Of a DNA stretch of 43,406 nt, positions 25,186 to 34,015 are shown piece by piece. The stretch is from an uncultured Chlorobiaceae bacterium (lineage in GTDB: Bacteria; Bacteroidota; Chlorobiia; Chlorobiales; Chlorobiaceae), in contig CAISRC010000025.1 of the NCBI GenBank assembly GCA_903887845.1, positions 1 to 43,406 on the forward strand, given 5' to 3'. Position numbers and translations under genes: made by a program. Each line of letters starts with the position of its first letter. The first letter of the stretch is position 1. A model generated the notes under the pieces. That model did not search any database. It saw only the letters and a program-made list of their open reading frames with translations, and was not told the origin of the DNA.

Positions 25186-26037
25186 CTAAAAACGTTTCTG
25201 ATAAATATGGCAATAGGGCTGATGGCCTGTTTTTTGGTAATAGTCCTGATGGTACTCTTCAGCATACCAGAATATCCCGGCCTTTTCAACACTGGTCACA
25301 ACTTGAAATCCTTTGCTTCTCAACTCATCAATAAGCTTTTCTGCTACCCTCTTCTGCTCTTCATCAGTATAAAATATTGCAGAACGGTACTGTGTTCCAA
25401 TATCAGGTCCCTGTCGATTACGCTGAGTGGGATCATGAATCTCAAAAAAGAGTTTTGCAAGGATTTCATAGCTGACCTGCGCGGCATCGAACTCAACCTC
25501 GACAGCCTCAGCATGTCCTGTTTTTCCAGTACAAACCTGTTTGTAGGAGGGATCATCAATGACACCGCCAGTATAGCCTGATGTTACGGAAAGCACACCC
25601 TTAACTTTTTTGAAATGGTACTCAACACCCCAGAAACATCCGCCGGCAAAAATCGCCTTTTGCGTCACCGCCGAGATATTTTCCGGCAGAAAACTCAATG
25701 ATATTGAATTAACACAGTGACGAACATTTTTCCCAGTCAATCCCTCCCTGAAAAAAACATGGCCGAGATGAGCGCCGCAATTCGCACATACTATTTCCGT
25801 ACGCCGTCCATCAGCATCAGGAATCTGCCTGACTGCGCCTTCTATTGCGTCATCAAAACTTGGCCATCCAGTTCCTGAATCAAACTTGTCAGATGATCTG
25901 AAAAGCGGTGTATCACAACGGCGACAGAGATAAGTCCCCGACTCTTTGTTCAGGTAATACTTGCCACTCCCTGGCATTTCAGTTCCTTTCTGGACAATTA
26001 CCCGCTCTTCTTCGGGAGTCAACTGATAATAGCTCAT
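25186..26037 (-). CDS. msrBA: Methionine sulfoxide reductase MsrB-MsrA fusion
   Basis: Bifunctional repair enzyme (283 aa) reducing both epimers of methionine sulfoxide. The N-terminal MsrB domain (1-120) has the zinc cysteines C38, C41, C84 and C87 and catalytic C108 (RHCVNSISLSF). The C-terminal MsrA domain (about 126-283) starts at KAIFAGGCFWGVEYHF with catalytic C134 and has the GHAEAVEV and GTQYRS segments. The order MsrB-MsrA is the reverse of the commoner A-B fusion. No signal peptide, so cytosolic. A separate lipoprotein MsrB is encoded at 34016-34552. Confidence 0.95.
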   Translation of the reverse strand: MSYYQLTPEEERVIVQKGTEMPGSGKYYLNKESGTYLCRRCDTPLFRSSDKFDSGTGWPSFDDAIEGAVRQIPDADGRRTEIVCANCGAHLGHVFFREGLTGKNVRHCVNSISLSFLPENISAVTQKAIFAGGCFWGVEYHFKKVKGVLSVTSGYTGGVIDDPSYKQVCTGKTGHAEAVEVEFDAAQVSYEILAKLFFEIHDPTQRNRQGPDIGTQYRSAIFYTDEEQKRVAEKLIDELRSKGFQVVTSVEKAGIFWYAEEYHQDYYQKTGHQPYCHIYQKRF

Positions 26038-26067
26038 AGAATCCTTTTTTTTTGTGCAACAGTCAAC

Positions 26068-26286
26068 TTAACAAGCGCCATTATTTTCTTTCGTCGGATT
26101 CGGCCCGCCTGTCAGTGCGCTTACTGTCTTGACGACAACAGTTCCTGCAGCAAAGAGTCCGAGCCCAGCCACGGCAACACCGGTTAACGCATGGAGAACA
26201 GGAAAGCTGATCGGAGCAAGTAACACTGCGCCTCCAGCCATCCCGACTGCATTTTTAATTGTTTTTACCGGATCAGTTTGTTCCAT
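26068..26286 (-). CDS. Small hypothetical membrane protein
   Basis: A 72-residue protein with two hydrophobic stretches (AVGMAGGAVLLAPISFPVLH and GVAVAGLGLFAAGTVVVKTV) separated by a short turn, and a polar C-terminus ending in GAC. I take the ATG at 26286; an in-frame TTG at 26310 would add eight residues. It lies 30 bp upstream of the MsrB-MsrA gene on the same strand, so they may be co-transcribed. Not recognised. Confidence 0.6.
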   Translation of the reverse strand: MEQTDPVKTIKNAVGMAGGAVLLAPISFPVLHALTGVAVAGLGLFAAGTVVVKTVSALTGGPNPTKENNGAC

Positions 26287-26330
26287 GATATCAGTGTTAG
26301 AATTTTGCAAAAAAATAATGCTTTATAACG

Positions 26331-26359
26331 TTGCAAAAATGGCAGTCGAATCCTATACT
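26331..26359 (+). promoter_or_regulatory. tRNA-Val promoter
   Basis: TTGCAA (26331-26336), 17-bp spacer, TATACT (26354-26359). The expected start of transcription is close to 26366, about 9 nt before the tRNA. Confidence 0.75.
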
Positions 26360-26374
26360 ACGGCTGAGTTTTAA

Positions 26375-26448
26375 GGACAATTAGCTCAGTTGGTTAGAGC
26401 GTTCGCTTCACACGCGAAAGGTCATCGGTTCGAATCCGCTATTGTCCA
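26375..26448 (+). tRNA. tRNA-Val (anticodon CAC)
   Basis: Full cloverleaf: acceptor stem GGACAAT / ATTGTCC with discriminator A, D-arm GCTCAGTTGGTTAGAGC, anticodon stem TTCGC / GCGAA around loop TTCACAC (anticodon CAC at 26409-26411, reads GTG), and T-loop TTCGAAT. The T-stem has one mismatch (ATCGG against CCGCT). CCA is not encoded. Confidence 0.96.
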
Positions 26449-26524
26449 CTCTGCTATTCATCCGTACCTGCTCATAGCTTCGCGTCATCTTAAGACAGAA
26501 GCCCGGCATTTTTTCTGCGCAGCT

Positions 26525-27325
26525 TCAGAACTCTTCAACATACAACTCACCGGGATCATCCGGATGATGCCTTGTATAGCCAAAATCATAAAGCCATTCT
26601 GAAACATGACTGACCATTTCCGGTTTCCCGCTGACAAAAAAGTGCGTCCGTTCAGGATCAGGTGTTATGTTAAACTCATTCTGCAAGGTATCATTTCTGA
26701 GGAGATCCTCTATACATAATCGAAAACCATCCCAGCGATCGTCCGCATCGGTCAGTGTCGGAACGTAAAAAAAGTTTGCATAGGTTTTTTCGAGAAAGGT
26801 CAATTCACTGTAATAACCAAGATCCCAGCGATGGGCAGCGCCCTGAACGACGACCATTTTGCTTTCCGGCCTTTCAACAATATGGGAACGCAAAAAACTG
26901 ATATAGGGAGCAATACCTGTTCCTGTTGCGACCATGACAATATCACTGCCGTCAGGCGTTTCATCAAGTCGAAAGAGTCCGCTTATCTTTGAACCGGCAT
27001 AAACCCTGTCTCCAATATTCAGGTTGAACAGTCTGGAGGTTAACTGACCTGACTTGACCTGTGAAATGTAAAACTCCATCTGCCGGGTCTCAGTCTTCGC
27101 TGAAGCGATTGAGTATGGCCTCTTGATAAGCTTGTCGGGTTCAGCAGGTACCGACTCTGGTTCCGAATTGGATGAGCGCATTTCATAACCGTAAAGCCCG
27201 AGCAGAATATTTTGTCCTGCCTCAAACTCTTCTCTGGCTTCATCGGTATCGATTCTGAAAATCATGATGTCTGGAGTAACCATGATTTTACCGATAACCG
27301 TAGCATTATATAATGGGGTATCCAT
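26525..27325 (-). CDS. Ferredoxin/flavodoxin-NADP reductase family protein
   Basis: FAD enzyme (266 aa) moving electrons between NADPH and a ferredoxin or flavodoxin. FAD-binding RPYSIAS (about 69-75), a second FAD contact, and NADP-binding VATGTGIAPYISFLR (about 132-146) are present. The C-terminus ends GELYVEEF, like the Fpr-type bacterial enzymes. Note that green sulfur bacteria also use a different, thioredoxin-reductase-like ferredoxin-NADP reductase, so this protein may serve another redox partner. A loop (residues 50-65, SSNSEPESVPAEP) is longer than usual. It stands alone; an inverted repeat at 27388-27409 separates it from the efflux operon upstream. Confidence 0.88.
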   Translation of the reverse strand: MDTPLYNATVIGKIMVTPDIMIFRIDTDEAREEFEAGQNILLGLYGYEMRSSNSEPESVPAEPDKLIKRPYSIASAKTETRQMEFYISQVKSGQLTSRLFNLNIGDRVYAGSKISGLFRLDETPDGSDIVMVATGTGIAPYISFLRSHIVERPESKMVVVQGAAHRWDLGYYSELTFLEKTYANFFYVPTLTDADDRWDGFRLCIEDLLRNDTLQNEFNITPDPERTHFFVSGKPEMVSHVSEWLYDFGYTRHHPDDPGELYVEEF

Positions 27326-27387
27326 AAATGATCAAACGTCCTTGTCCTGTAATTTATAAGAGCAATACCATAAGAGAGAAAAATAAT

Positions 27388-27409
27388 ACTTGTTATCACT
27401 ATAACAAGT
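27388..27409 (-). terminator. Hairpin at the end of the RND operon
   Basis: ACTTGTTAT / ATAACAAGT, 9-bp perfect stem with a 4-nt loop. On the minus strand it is followed by ATTATTTTTCTC. It lies between the efflux outer-membrane gene (ending at 27468) and the reductase gene; it could also be an operator of the latter. Confidence 0.55.
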
Positions 27410-27467
27410 TATGACAACAATCAACGCCTGGGCAAAAATAACTTCTTATTGCATGATACCCGTAACT

Positions 27468-28886
27468 CTACAAAGCTTGTCTCCATCCACCACCAAGTGA
27501 ACGGTAAAGCTCTGCCATAGCAGTAAGGTGCTGTCGCCGTATATCAGCAAGAGCGAGTTCCGCTCCAAGCGCATTGGCCTGAACAACAATAACTTCAAGA
27601 TAGTTTGCCATCCCGCTATTAAAAAGCATTCCGGCGTTGATAACAGCTTTCTGCAAGGTAACCACACGTTCCTGTGCAATAACTTCCTGCTCCTTTATCT
27701 TCTCAAGTCGTACCAGTGCATCAGAGACCTCCTCTACTGCCTTTACCATCGATAGCTTGAAGGCAAGTTCGGTTTGATCCCGTTTTATTTTTGACTGCTC
27801 AACATTCGCTTTCAACTGACCCCGCTGAAACAGCGGCTGAAGCAACGAGCCCTGCAGCACACTAAAGAGGGAGCCCGGAACATTAAACCACTCACTCGAT
27901 CTCAGTGCACTCACTCCACCTTGTGCCGTAACAATTATCGAAGGATAAAACATTGCTTTTGCTTCATCCACATCAGCATTTGCCCCCCTGACAGCAAGTT
28001 CGGCAGCACGAACATCAGGACGGTTCTGCAACATGGAAGCAGGAATCCCTACCGAAAGATCATCAGTGACTTTTTCTTTAAAAAGAAATTGGTTTCGACG
28101 GATTGGTCCCGGCATTCTCCCGCAAAGAGTACTCAACGCATTTTCCTGCAACGTAATGTTTTGTTCGATAAGAGGAATTGAACCGGCGATTGACTGTCTT
28201 GATGCTTCCTGCTGCCTGATGGCAAGATATGTGACCTGCCCGGCCGTATACTGAAGCTGTATCATCTTCAGTGTGGTATCGGCAAAAGCAAGATTTTTTC
28301 TTGTAACAGCAAGCTGTTCGTCCAGCATAAGAAGATTATAATAGCCTGCTGCCACATCCGCCACCAATCTGGTACGAACCGCTTTGGCTGCTTCCTGCGT
28401 TTTCAGATACGAGGCAAGTGCTGATTGGCTCCGACTGCGAATCTTTCCCCAGATATCGACTTCCCATGAAGCAGATGCCGAGGCAATATACTCTTGAGGA
28501 GTTTTCCTTGCCCCATTATCAGATGATTTATTATGAATATCCTGAACTCCGAGAGTCAGAGAAGGAAGAATTCCAAGCTTTGCAGAATGAAGCGTTTGTT
28601 GTGCATAATCGATATTTTTCAAGGCTATCTGAAGGTCAATATTGTTCACCACAGCCGTATCAATCAGCGCTTTTAAGTCTGGATCTGCAAAAAAACTGTT
28701 ATAAGGGAGCCGGGCTATAACAGTGTCAGCAGCTACAGCCGGGCCTACCGGTAATGCACCTCGATAACTTGCCGGAAATACTCCCTCACGCCGCACTGAC
28801 TCACGACTGCCACTGCACCCGGCCACACTGAAAACGACAAGAAACAGCATCCCTGCCAATAAAAAAATATCCCTCTTTTTTTTCAT
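27468..28886 (-). CDS. RND efflux outer-membrane channel lipoprotein
   Basis: TolC/OprM/NodT-type trimeric channel through the outer membrane. Lipoprotein signal with lipobox (FSVAGC, lipidated Cys about residue 24), then the duplicated outer-membrane efflux domain: long coiled-coil helices such as TRLVADVAAGYYNLLMLDEQ and VEEVSDALVRLEKIKEQEV, and the RPDVRAAE signature (about 290). I take the ATG at 28886; an ATG at 28895 would add three residues, and GGAGG lies between the two. Third gene of the adaptor-pump-channel operon; the pump stop is at 28903. Confidence 0.9.
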   Translation of the reverse strand: MKKKRDIFLLAGMLFLVVFSVAGCSGSRESVRREGVFPASYRGALPVGPAVAADTVIARLPYNSFFADPDLKALIDTAVVNNIDLQIALKNIDYAQQTLHSAKLGILPSLTLGVQDIHNKSSDNGARKTPQEYIASASASWEVDIWGKIRSRSQSALASYLKTQEAAKAVRTRLVADVAAGYYNLLMLDEQLAVTRKNLAFADTTLKMIQLQYTAGQVTYLAIRQQEASRQSIAGSIPLIEQNITLQENALSTLCGRMPGPIRRNQFLFKEKVTDDLSVGIPASMLQNRPDVRAAELAVRGANADVDEAKAMFYPSIIVTAQGGVSALRSSEWFNVPGSLFSVLQGSLLQPLFQRGQLKANVEQSKIKRDQTELAFKLSMVKAVEEVSDALVRLEKIKEQEVIAQERVVTLQKAVINAGMLFNSGMANYLEVIVVQANALGAELALADIRRQHLTAMAELYRSLGGGWRQAL

Positions 28887-28902
28887 AACCTCCATTTACA
28901 CA

Positions 28903-31900
28903 TCAAGATAGTTTCCGTGAGCCTGCTTTTTCTTCAATGAGAACCTCTTCAAGCAGCTCCCCTGCTTCAACAATTGGAGATGCCGCTCCGGTAATGCGTT
29001 CCTGCAGATACTGGAAGGTGATAAACAGTACCGGAACAACTAAAATACCGAGTACCATACCAATCAGCATCCCTCCAATGGCCGCTGCTCCGATTGAGTG
29101 GTTCCCCTGAGCCGCTGGCCCGGTAACAAAGAGAAGAGGCAACAAACCCGCAATAAAGGCAAGAGAGGTCATCAGAATAGGTCGAAGCCTAGCTTTTGCG
29201 CCTTCAATGGCCGCAGCGGAGAGGGTGCTCCCGGCAACTCTGCGCTGAAGGGCAAACTCGACAATCAGAATGGCATTTTTTGCCAGAAGCCCGATCAGCA
29301 TAATAACAGCAACCTGGACATAGATATTATTTTCAATACCGGCAAGCTTGATACCAAGAAAAACACCGAGCAGTCCTGTCGGTATCGAAAACATGACCGC
29401 AAGAGGAAGCAGATAGCTTTCGTAAAGAGCCGCCAACAGGAAGTAGACAAACAAGATCGAGAGCAGAAAAATAAAGAGAAGTCCGCCGGTTGACTCAATC
29501 TCCTCACGGCTCTGCCCTTTCCAGTCGTAGCTGTAGCCTGAGGGCAACGTACTCACGGAGACCTCTTCAACCGCCTTGATTGCCTGACCGGTACTGAATC
29601 CCGGCTTGACAACCGCATTGATTGAAATGGCGTTAAAAAGGTTGAAATGGTCAACAGACTCTGTGCCATACACCTTTTTAAGAGTAATTACTGATGAAAC
29701 CGGCACCATATCACTTCTGGAGTTTTTGATAAAAACCCCGTTCAGTGACGATGGCTCAGTGCGATCCGAAGACTCCGCCTGCATCACCACACGATAATAT
29801 TTGCCGAAACGATTGAAATCCGACGCCTGCATACTGCCATAATAAGCCTGCAAAACGGTCATGATATCTTTGACATTCACCCCAAGCTGAGCAGCCTTGA
29901 CATTATCAACCTCAAGCTCATACTGAGGATAGGTGGCTTTGAAGTTTGTAAAGGCAAATCCGATTTCCGGACGCTTCATCAATGCGTTAAGAAACCCCTT
30001 CGATATCCCGCTGAACTTGTCGAGCGAACCACCACTGCGATCCTGCAGAACAAACTCAAGACCTCCGACCGTACTGAAGCCGGGCACTGTGGGCTGGGCA
30101 AGAGCAAAGAACGAGCCATCCCGGTTGCTCAACTTCATTGACATAGTGGAAAGAATCTTCTTGATATCGCCCTGGGCTCCCCTCTCCTGATGATCACGCA
30201 GTTGCACAAAAAGCAGACCGGATGAGGGCGAAGAGCTTCGGGTGAGAATGTTAATGCCAGCCACAGCAATCACCTTGCGCACGGACGGCATGGATTGCAG
30301 GGTTGTGGTTGCGTTGTCAAGCGTCTTCTGGGTACGCTGCAACGAAGCGCCCGGGGGCATAGTGACGGAAACAATCACGAAGCCGTTATCCTCATCAGGA
30401 ATAAAGCCTGTCGGCATAATTTTGAAGAGCCAGAACGAGAGCGCGATCACCACACCGAGTGCGCCAAAGGTGATGCGCTTGTTGCGGATAAGAAAAACAA
30501 GTGCGCCAAGATATTTCCGCTTCATCGCCTCAAAACTGGCGTTAAAGCTGGTGAAAAAGCGCTGTCCGAAGCCGCCGAATCTCTTGAGTTTGTGATGGTG
30601 ACCACCGCCATCAGGATCGTGCAGATTGGTCAAAAAGAGGGCGCAAAGCGCGGGACTCAGCGTCAGGGCGTTGACGGCTGAAATAAGAATGGCAATGGCC
30701 AGCGTAAAGGCAAACTGCCGGTAAAAGACACCCGTCGAGCCTTCCAGAAAACCGACTGGCAAAAACACGGACGACATCACCAGCGTAATGGTGACAATGG
30801 CTTTCGTAATATCGCGCATCGCCGAGACTGTGGCAACTTTGGCAGGATAACGTTTCTGTTCCATTTTTGCATGAACCGCCTCCACAACAACAATCGCATC
30901 ATCCACCACAATCCCGATTGCCAGCACAAGACCGAAAAGCGTCAGGACGTTGATGGAAAAACCAAAGAGGTTCATAAAGAAAAAGGTGCCAATAATGGCG
31001 ACCGGAACGGCAATAGCAGGAATAAGCGTGGAACGCAAATCCTGCAGGAAGATAAATACCACAAGAAAGACCAGCAGAAAAGCTTCAATGAGCGTATGAA
31101 TCACCTGATTAATGGACTCATCAACCACCTTTTTAGAGCTGTAGGGAATCGAATAGGAGATGCCTGCCGGGAAAGAGACGGAAACCTTTTCGAGGGCCTT
31201 GCGAAGGCCGATTTCAACCTTGTTGGCATTTGAACCCGGAGCCTGAAAAACCGCAAGAACCACTGCAGGATCGCCATTAGCTTTAGTGTTGACCGTATAG
31301 CGGTAAGCGCCAAACTCCACTCGGGCAATATCGCCAAGCTTGAGCAGTGAGCCGTCCGGATTTGAGCGAATCACCATATTTTCATACTCGCCGGGATAGC
31401 GATTCTTCCCCTTGTACTTCATCACATACTGCAGGGCCTGGGTGCTGTTCTCACCAAACGATCCGGGAGCAGCCTCCAGATTCTGGTTCTGAATCGCCGC
31501 AGCGACCTCTTGCGGCGTAACCTTGTAAGCTGCCATCTGCTTCGGTCTCAGCCAGATACGCATGGAATAGTCAAGGTTGCCGTACACCGACACCTGGCCA
31601 ACACCCGGCACCCTCGACAAATCATCAACAATATTGATTTTGGCATAGTTCTGCAGAAAGATCGTATCGTACTGCGGAATCTTGCTGGCCAGATTGATCA
31701 GCATAATCTGGCTGTTCTGGCGCTTGACAGTCGTCACGCCAATTTGGTTCACCTCGGCTGGCAAACGGCTTGTCGCCTGCGACACACGATTCTGCACATT
31801 CACCGCCGCCTGATCGGGGTTGGTGCCCTGCTTGAAAAAGACGGTAATGGAGAGGGAACCATCATTGGCGGAGGTGGAGGTCATATAGGTCATGTTTTCC

Positions 31901-32115
31901 ACGCCATTGATGGCCTCTTCGAGAGGAGGCGCCACAGAGCGGCCAACCGTCTCAGCGCTTGCGCCGGGATAGCTTGCCGTCACCGACACACTTGGCGGGG
32001 CAATATCAGGAAACCGTGTAATTGCCAACTGATTCATCCCGACAAGGCCGAGAATCACCAGAATCACCGATATGACCGTTGCGAGAACCGGTCTGGAAAT
32101 AAATCGTTCAAACAT
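28903..32115 (-). CDS. RND multidrug efflux pump, HAE1 family (AcrB/MexB-like)
   Basis: Proton-driven inner-membrane exporter of 1070 residues, the usual length. MFERFISRPV opening, 12 helices with two large periplasmic loops, FFKQGTNPDQAAVNVQNR in the porter domain, and the proton-relay Asp pair D405/D406 in GLVLAIGIVVDDAIVVVEAVH. GVFLGIKLAGIENNIYVQVA near the end is typical for HAE1. It sits between the adaptor gene (61 bp upstream) and the channel gene (16 bp downstream). Substrates cannot be told from sequence; hydrophobic drugs, bile-salt-like compounds or pigment intermediates are possible. Confidence 0.95.
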   Translation of the reverse strand: MFERFISRPVLATVISVILVILGLVGMNQLAITRFPDIAPPSVSVTASYPGASAETVGRSVAPPLEEAINGVENMTYMTSTSANDGSLSITVFFKQGTNPDQAAVNVQNRVSQATSRLPAEVNQIGVTTVKRQNSQIMLINLASKIPQYDTIFLQNYAKINIVDDLSRVPGVGQVSVYGNLDYSMRIWLRPKQMAAYKVTPQEVAAAIQNQNLEAAPGSFGENSTQALQYVMKYKGKNRYPGEYENMVIRSNPDGSLLKLGDIARVEFGAYRYTVNTKANGDPAVVLAVFQAPGSNANKVEIGLRKALEKVSVSFPAGISYSIPYSSKKVVDESINQVIHTLIEAFLLVFLVVFIFLQDLRSTLIPAIAVPVAIIGTFFFMNLFGFSINVLTLFGLVLAIGIVVDDAIVVVEAVHAKMEQKRYPAKVATVSAMRDITKAIVTITLVMSSVFLPVGFLEGSTGVFYRQFAFTLAIAILISAVNALTLSPALCALFLTNLHDPDGGGHHHKLKRFGGFGQRFFTSFNASFEAMKRKYLGALVFLIRNKRITFGALGVVIALSFWLFKIMPTGFIPDEDNGFVIVSVTMPPGASLQRTQKTLDNATTTLQSMPSVRKVIAVAGINILTRSSSPSSGLLFVQLRDHQERGAQGDIKKILSTMSMKLSNRDGSFFALAQPTVPGFSTVGGLEFVLQDRSGGSLDKFSGISKGFLNALMKRPEIGFAFTNFKATYPQYELEVDNVKAAQLGVNVKDIMTVLQAYYGSMQASDFNRFGKYYRVVMQAESSDRTEPSSLNGVFIKNSRSDMVPVSSVITLKKVYGTESVDHFNLFNAISINAVVKPGFSTGQAIKAVEEVSVSTLPSGYSYDWKGQSREEIESTGGLLFIFLLSILFVYFLLAALYESYLLPLAVMFSIPTGLLGVFLGIKLAGIENNIYVQVAVIMLIGLLAKNAILIVEFALQRRVAGSTLSAAAIEGAKARLRPILMTSLAFIAGLLPLLFVTGPAAQGNHSIGAAAIGGMLIGMVLGILVVPVLFITFQYLQERITGAASPIVEAGELLEEVLIEEKAGSRKLS

Positions 32116-32176
32116 CAGCTCAATACGTTTAGCTCATCCGCACACTGCGGAAAAAATTTCTCCATCAGCGGCACTC

Positions 32177-33349
32177 TTATTTTTTTGGCTCCCCTGCAGC
32201 AGGAATACTCCTGACCGGCGTAATCACAGCGCCATCCTGCAATTTGTCAACACCTACCATCACAAAGGTATCGCCTTCGTTCAGGCCGGAACTCACCACA
32301 TAGCTGTCTGTATTTCTGGCCGCCACGGTAATTACCTGTTTCCTGACCTTGTTTCCCTTGTCGAGCAGAAAAACAAAGACCTTGTCCTGCAGTTCAACTG
32401 TCGAAGCCTGCGGCACCATAAGCGCCTGATGATACACCGATTCCATCACCACCGTACCGGTATTTCCTGAGCGCAACATACCCTGACGATTGGGAAATAC
32501 TGCCCTTACCCTGACCGACCCCGTTGCCTGATCAAACTGACCGCTGACCGTTGTGATAGATCCTTTTTCGCTGAAGCGGCTGCCATCAGCCAGAAGGAGC
32601 GAAACCGGAGGAACCTGACTCAGTGTCTGCTGCATGGACGAGCCTGTAAACTGCTTCTTGAAGAGGATATAGTCGAGTTCACTCATGCTGAAACAGGCAT
32701 ACACATCGCTGACATCACTGAGCATCGTCAACCATCCAGCCTGATTTTTTGTAACAAGGCTCCCGATTCTAAAGGGGATTTTTCCGATATAGCCGCTGAC
32801 AGGAGCCTTGATATCCGTATAGGCAAGATTAACCGAGGCCGAACGCAGAGCCGCCTTCGCCTGTTCCAGAGTCGCTTGAGCCACCTGATAATTAGCTTTC
32901 GCACCTTTAAGCTGAATATCCGATACCACGTTGCTCTGAACCAGCGGCACAAGTTTATCCATATCCAGCTTTGCAGCAGCAAGGCGCGCCTCAGCCGCAT
33001 GTTGGGCCGCCAATGCGCCATTATATTGTTCGCGGTAAACCTGATCATCAATCTTGAACAGTGACTGACCCTTTTTGACAAATGTTCCTTCATCAACAGA
33101 AATCTGCTGGAGAGTACCATCAACCTGCGGTCGAATTTCAACATTCACCTTGCCCTCAAGCAAGGCGGCATATCCAGTTGTAACAGTTGCATCCGAACGC
33201 TGAACCGTCGCAACCAATAACGCAGGACGCTCCTGCTTCCTGGCATCTTTGCCCCCATTTGCCGGACCGCATCCGTAAAATAATATCGGCAGGCATATTC
33301 CGAGAAGTACCGGAATCCTGAAAAACTTCTGCATCGTCTTATTGCTCAT
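32177..33349 (-). CDS. RND efflux periplasmic adaptor (AcrA/MexA-like)
   Basis: Membrane-fusion lipoprotein (390 aa) linking pump and channel. Lipobox FYGC near residue 27, then VEIRPQVDGTLQQISVDEGT (barrel-sandwich half motif), an alpha-helical hairpin (about 95-165), the second lipoyl half AYTDIKAPVSGYIGK and the beta-barrel domain GSVRVRAVFPN. First gene of the efflux operon; start is ATG at 33349 with AAGAGA upstream. No intact TetR or MarR regulator gene is next to it, only a 51-codon frame. Confidence 0.93.
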   Translation of the reverse strand: MSNKTMQKFFRIPVLLGICLPILFYGCGPANGGKDARKQERPALLVATVQRSDATVTTGYAALLEGKVNVEIRPQVDGTLQQISVDEGTFVKKGQSLFKIDDQVYREQYNGALAAQHAAEARLAAAKLDMDKLVPLVQSNVVSDIQLKGAKANYQVAQATLEQAKAALRSASVNLAYTDIKAPVSGYIGKIPFRIGSLVTKNQAGWLTMLSDVSDVYACFSMSELDYILFKKQFTGSSMQQTLSQVPPVSLLLADGSRFSEKGSITTVSGQFDQATGSVRVRAVFPNRQGMLRSGNTGTVVMESVYHQALMVPQASTVELQDKVFVFLLDKGNKVRKQVITVAARNTDSYVVSSGLNEGDTFVMVGVDKLQDGAVITPVRSIPAAGEPKK

Positions 33350-33658
33350 AATCTCTTCTTATAATTATCCGCTGAAACGCCCGAACAACATTTTACTGAG
33401 GACCGTTCTGACAATCGAAACGTCCTGTTCCTGAAATCTGCCGGTATTTCTTGATTCAATGATCACCTCAGGTGAGTACTTGATTGATGAATCCAGCCTG
33501 TTAACAGCTTCTTTCTTCATATTTGCAGTACCATAACATAACATTTTCAACTTAAATTGCTTCCGCTCAAGCTCCAGTAGATTTTTTTTATAGCCGACCC
33601 ATCTAAAACGTATATTATTGTTATTGAAGAGCATCAAAAGTCGAAAAATAAAACTCCA
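33350..33658. other. Divergent intergenic region upstream of the efflux operon
   Basis: The gap holds a 51-codon minus-strand frame (33365-33520) ending 15 bp before the adaptor gene, and an AT-rich stretch (33571-33650) that may contain promoters in both directions. No complete regulator gene is present. Confidence 0.5.
33365..33520 (-). CDS. Small ORF at the head of the efflux operon (51 aa)
   Basis: ATG at 33520, 51 codons, ending 15 bp before the adaptor start. The product is polar with an amphipathic end (QEQDVSIVRTVLSKMLFGRF). It could be the C-terminal remnant of a regulator, since a TetR-type gene commonly occupies this place, but no family match can be shown. No ribosome binding site is visible. 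Confidence 0.25.
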   Translation of the reverse strand: MKKEAVNRLDSSIKYSPEVIIESRNTGRFQEQDVSIVRTVLSKMLFGRFSG

Positions 33659-34012
33659 ATGACACTTGTCTTTGTCTACAATACCGACAGCAACCCGATC
33701 AGCGGGCTCATCGACCTGGGACACAAGATTGTGAGCCCCGAAACCTACAATTGCAGCCTCTGCAAACTGACCCATGGACCATTCACCGAGAAAGATGCCT
33801 GGAAAACCTTCCGTATCTCCATAGGGGTGCCCGTGGAGTTTCTGCACCGTGATGAATTCGAGAGAAAATATGACCAGCATTTTGAGTACCCTGTTATCCT
33901 GAAAAAGAATACCAATATCAAGGTGCTGTTGTCAAAAAAGGAAATTGACAGCCTTCCTGATCTTGACGCACTCATCGCAGCAGTAAAAAGACATCTTCCG
34001 TCAAAGGAGTGA
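33659..34012 (+). CDS. Conserved hypothetical protein with CxxC
   Basis: A 117-residue cytosolic protein opening MTLVFVYNTDSNPISGLIDL, then an HKIVSPETYNCSLCKLTHG segment with a CxxC pair (residues 32 and 35) and an HRDEFERKYD segment. I recall similar uncharacterised proteins with the same opening and CxxC block, but no function is known to me. A metal- or thiol-based role is possible. It is transcribed away from the efflux operon and converges on the lipoprotein MsrB gene (3 bp between stops). Confidence 0.7.
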   Translation: MTLVFVYNTDSNPISGLIDLGHKIVSPETYNCSLCKLTHGPFTEKDAWKTFRISIGVPVEFLHRDEFERKYDQHFEYPVILKKNTNIKVLLSKKEIDSLPDLDALIAAVKRHLPSKE

Positions 34013-34015
34013 GAA

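Noticed and set aside
31510-32214. Long plus-strand open frames opposite the RND pump gene, up to 234 codons, and similar frames opposite hsdM and hppA
   Set aside because: They mirror the codon structure of strongly supported genes on the other strand, have no family motifs and no ribosome sites.
33520-33880. N-terminal extension of the 33365-33520 minus-strand frame to 171 codons
   Set aside because: The extension lies antisense to the conserved CxxC protein gene and has no protein-like motifs; only the last 51 codons fall in otherwise free sequence.
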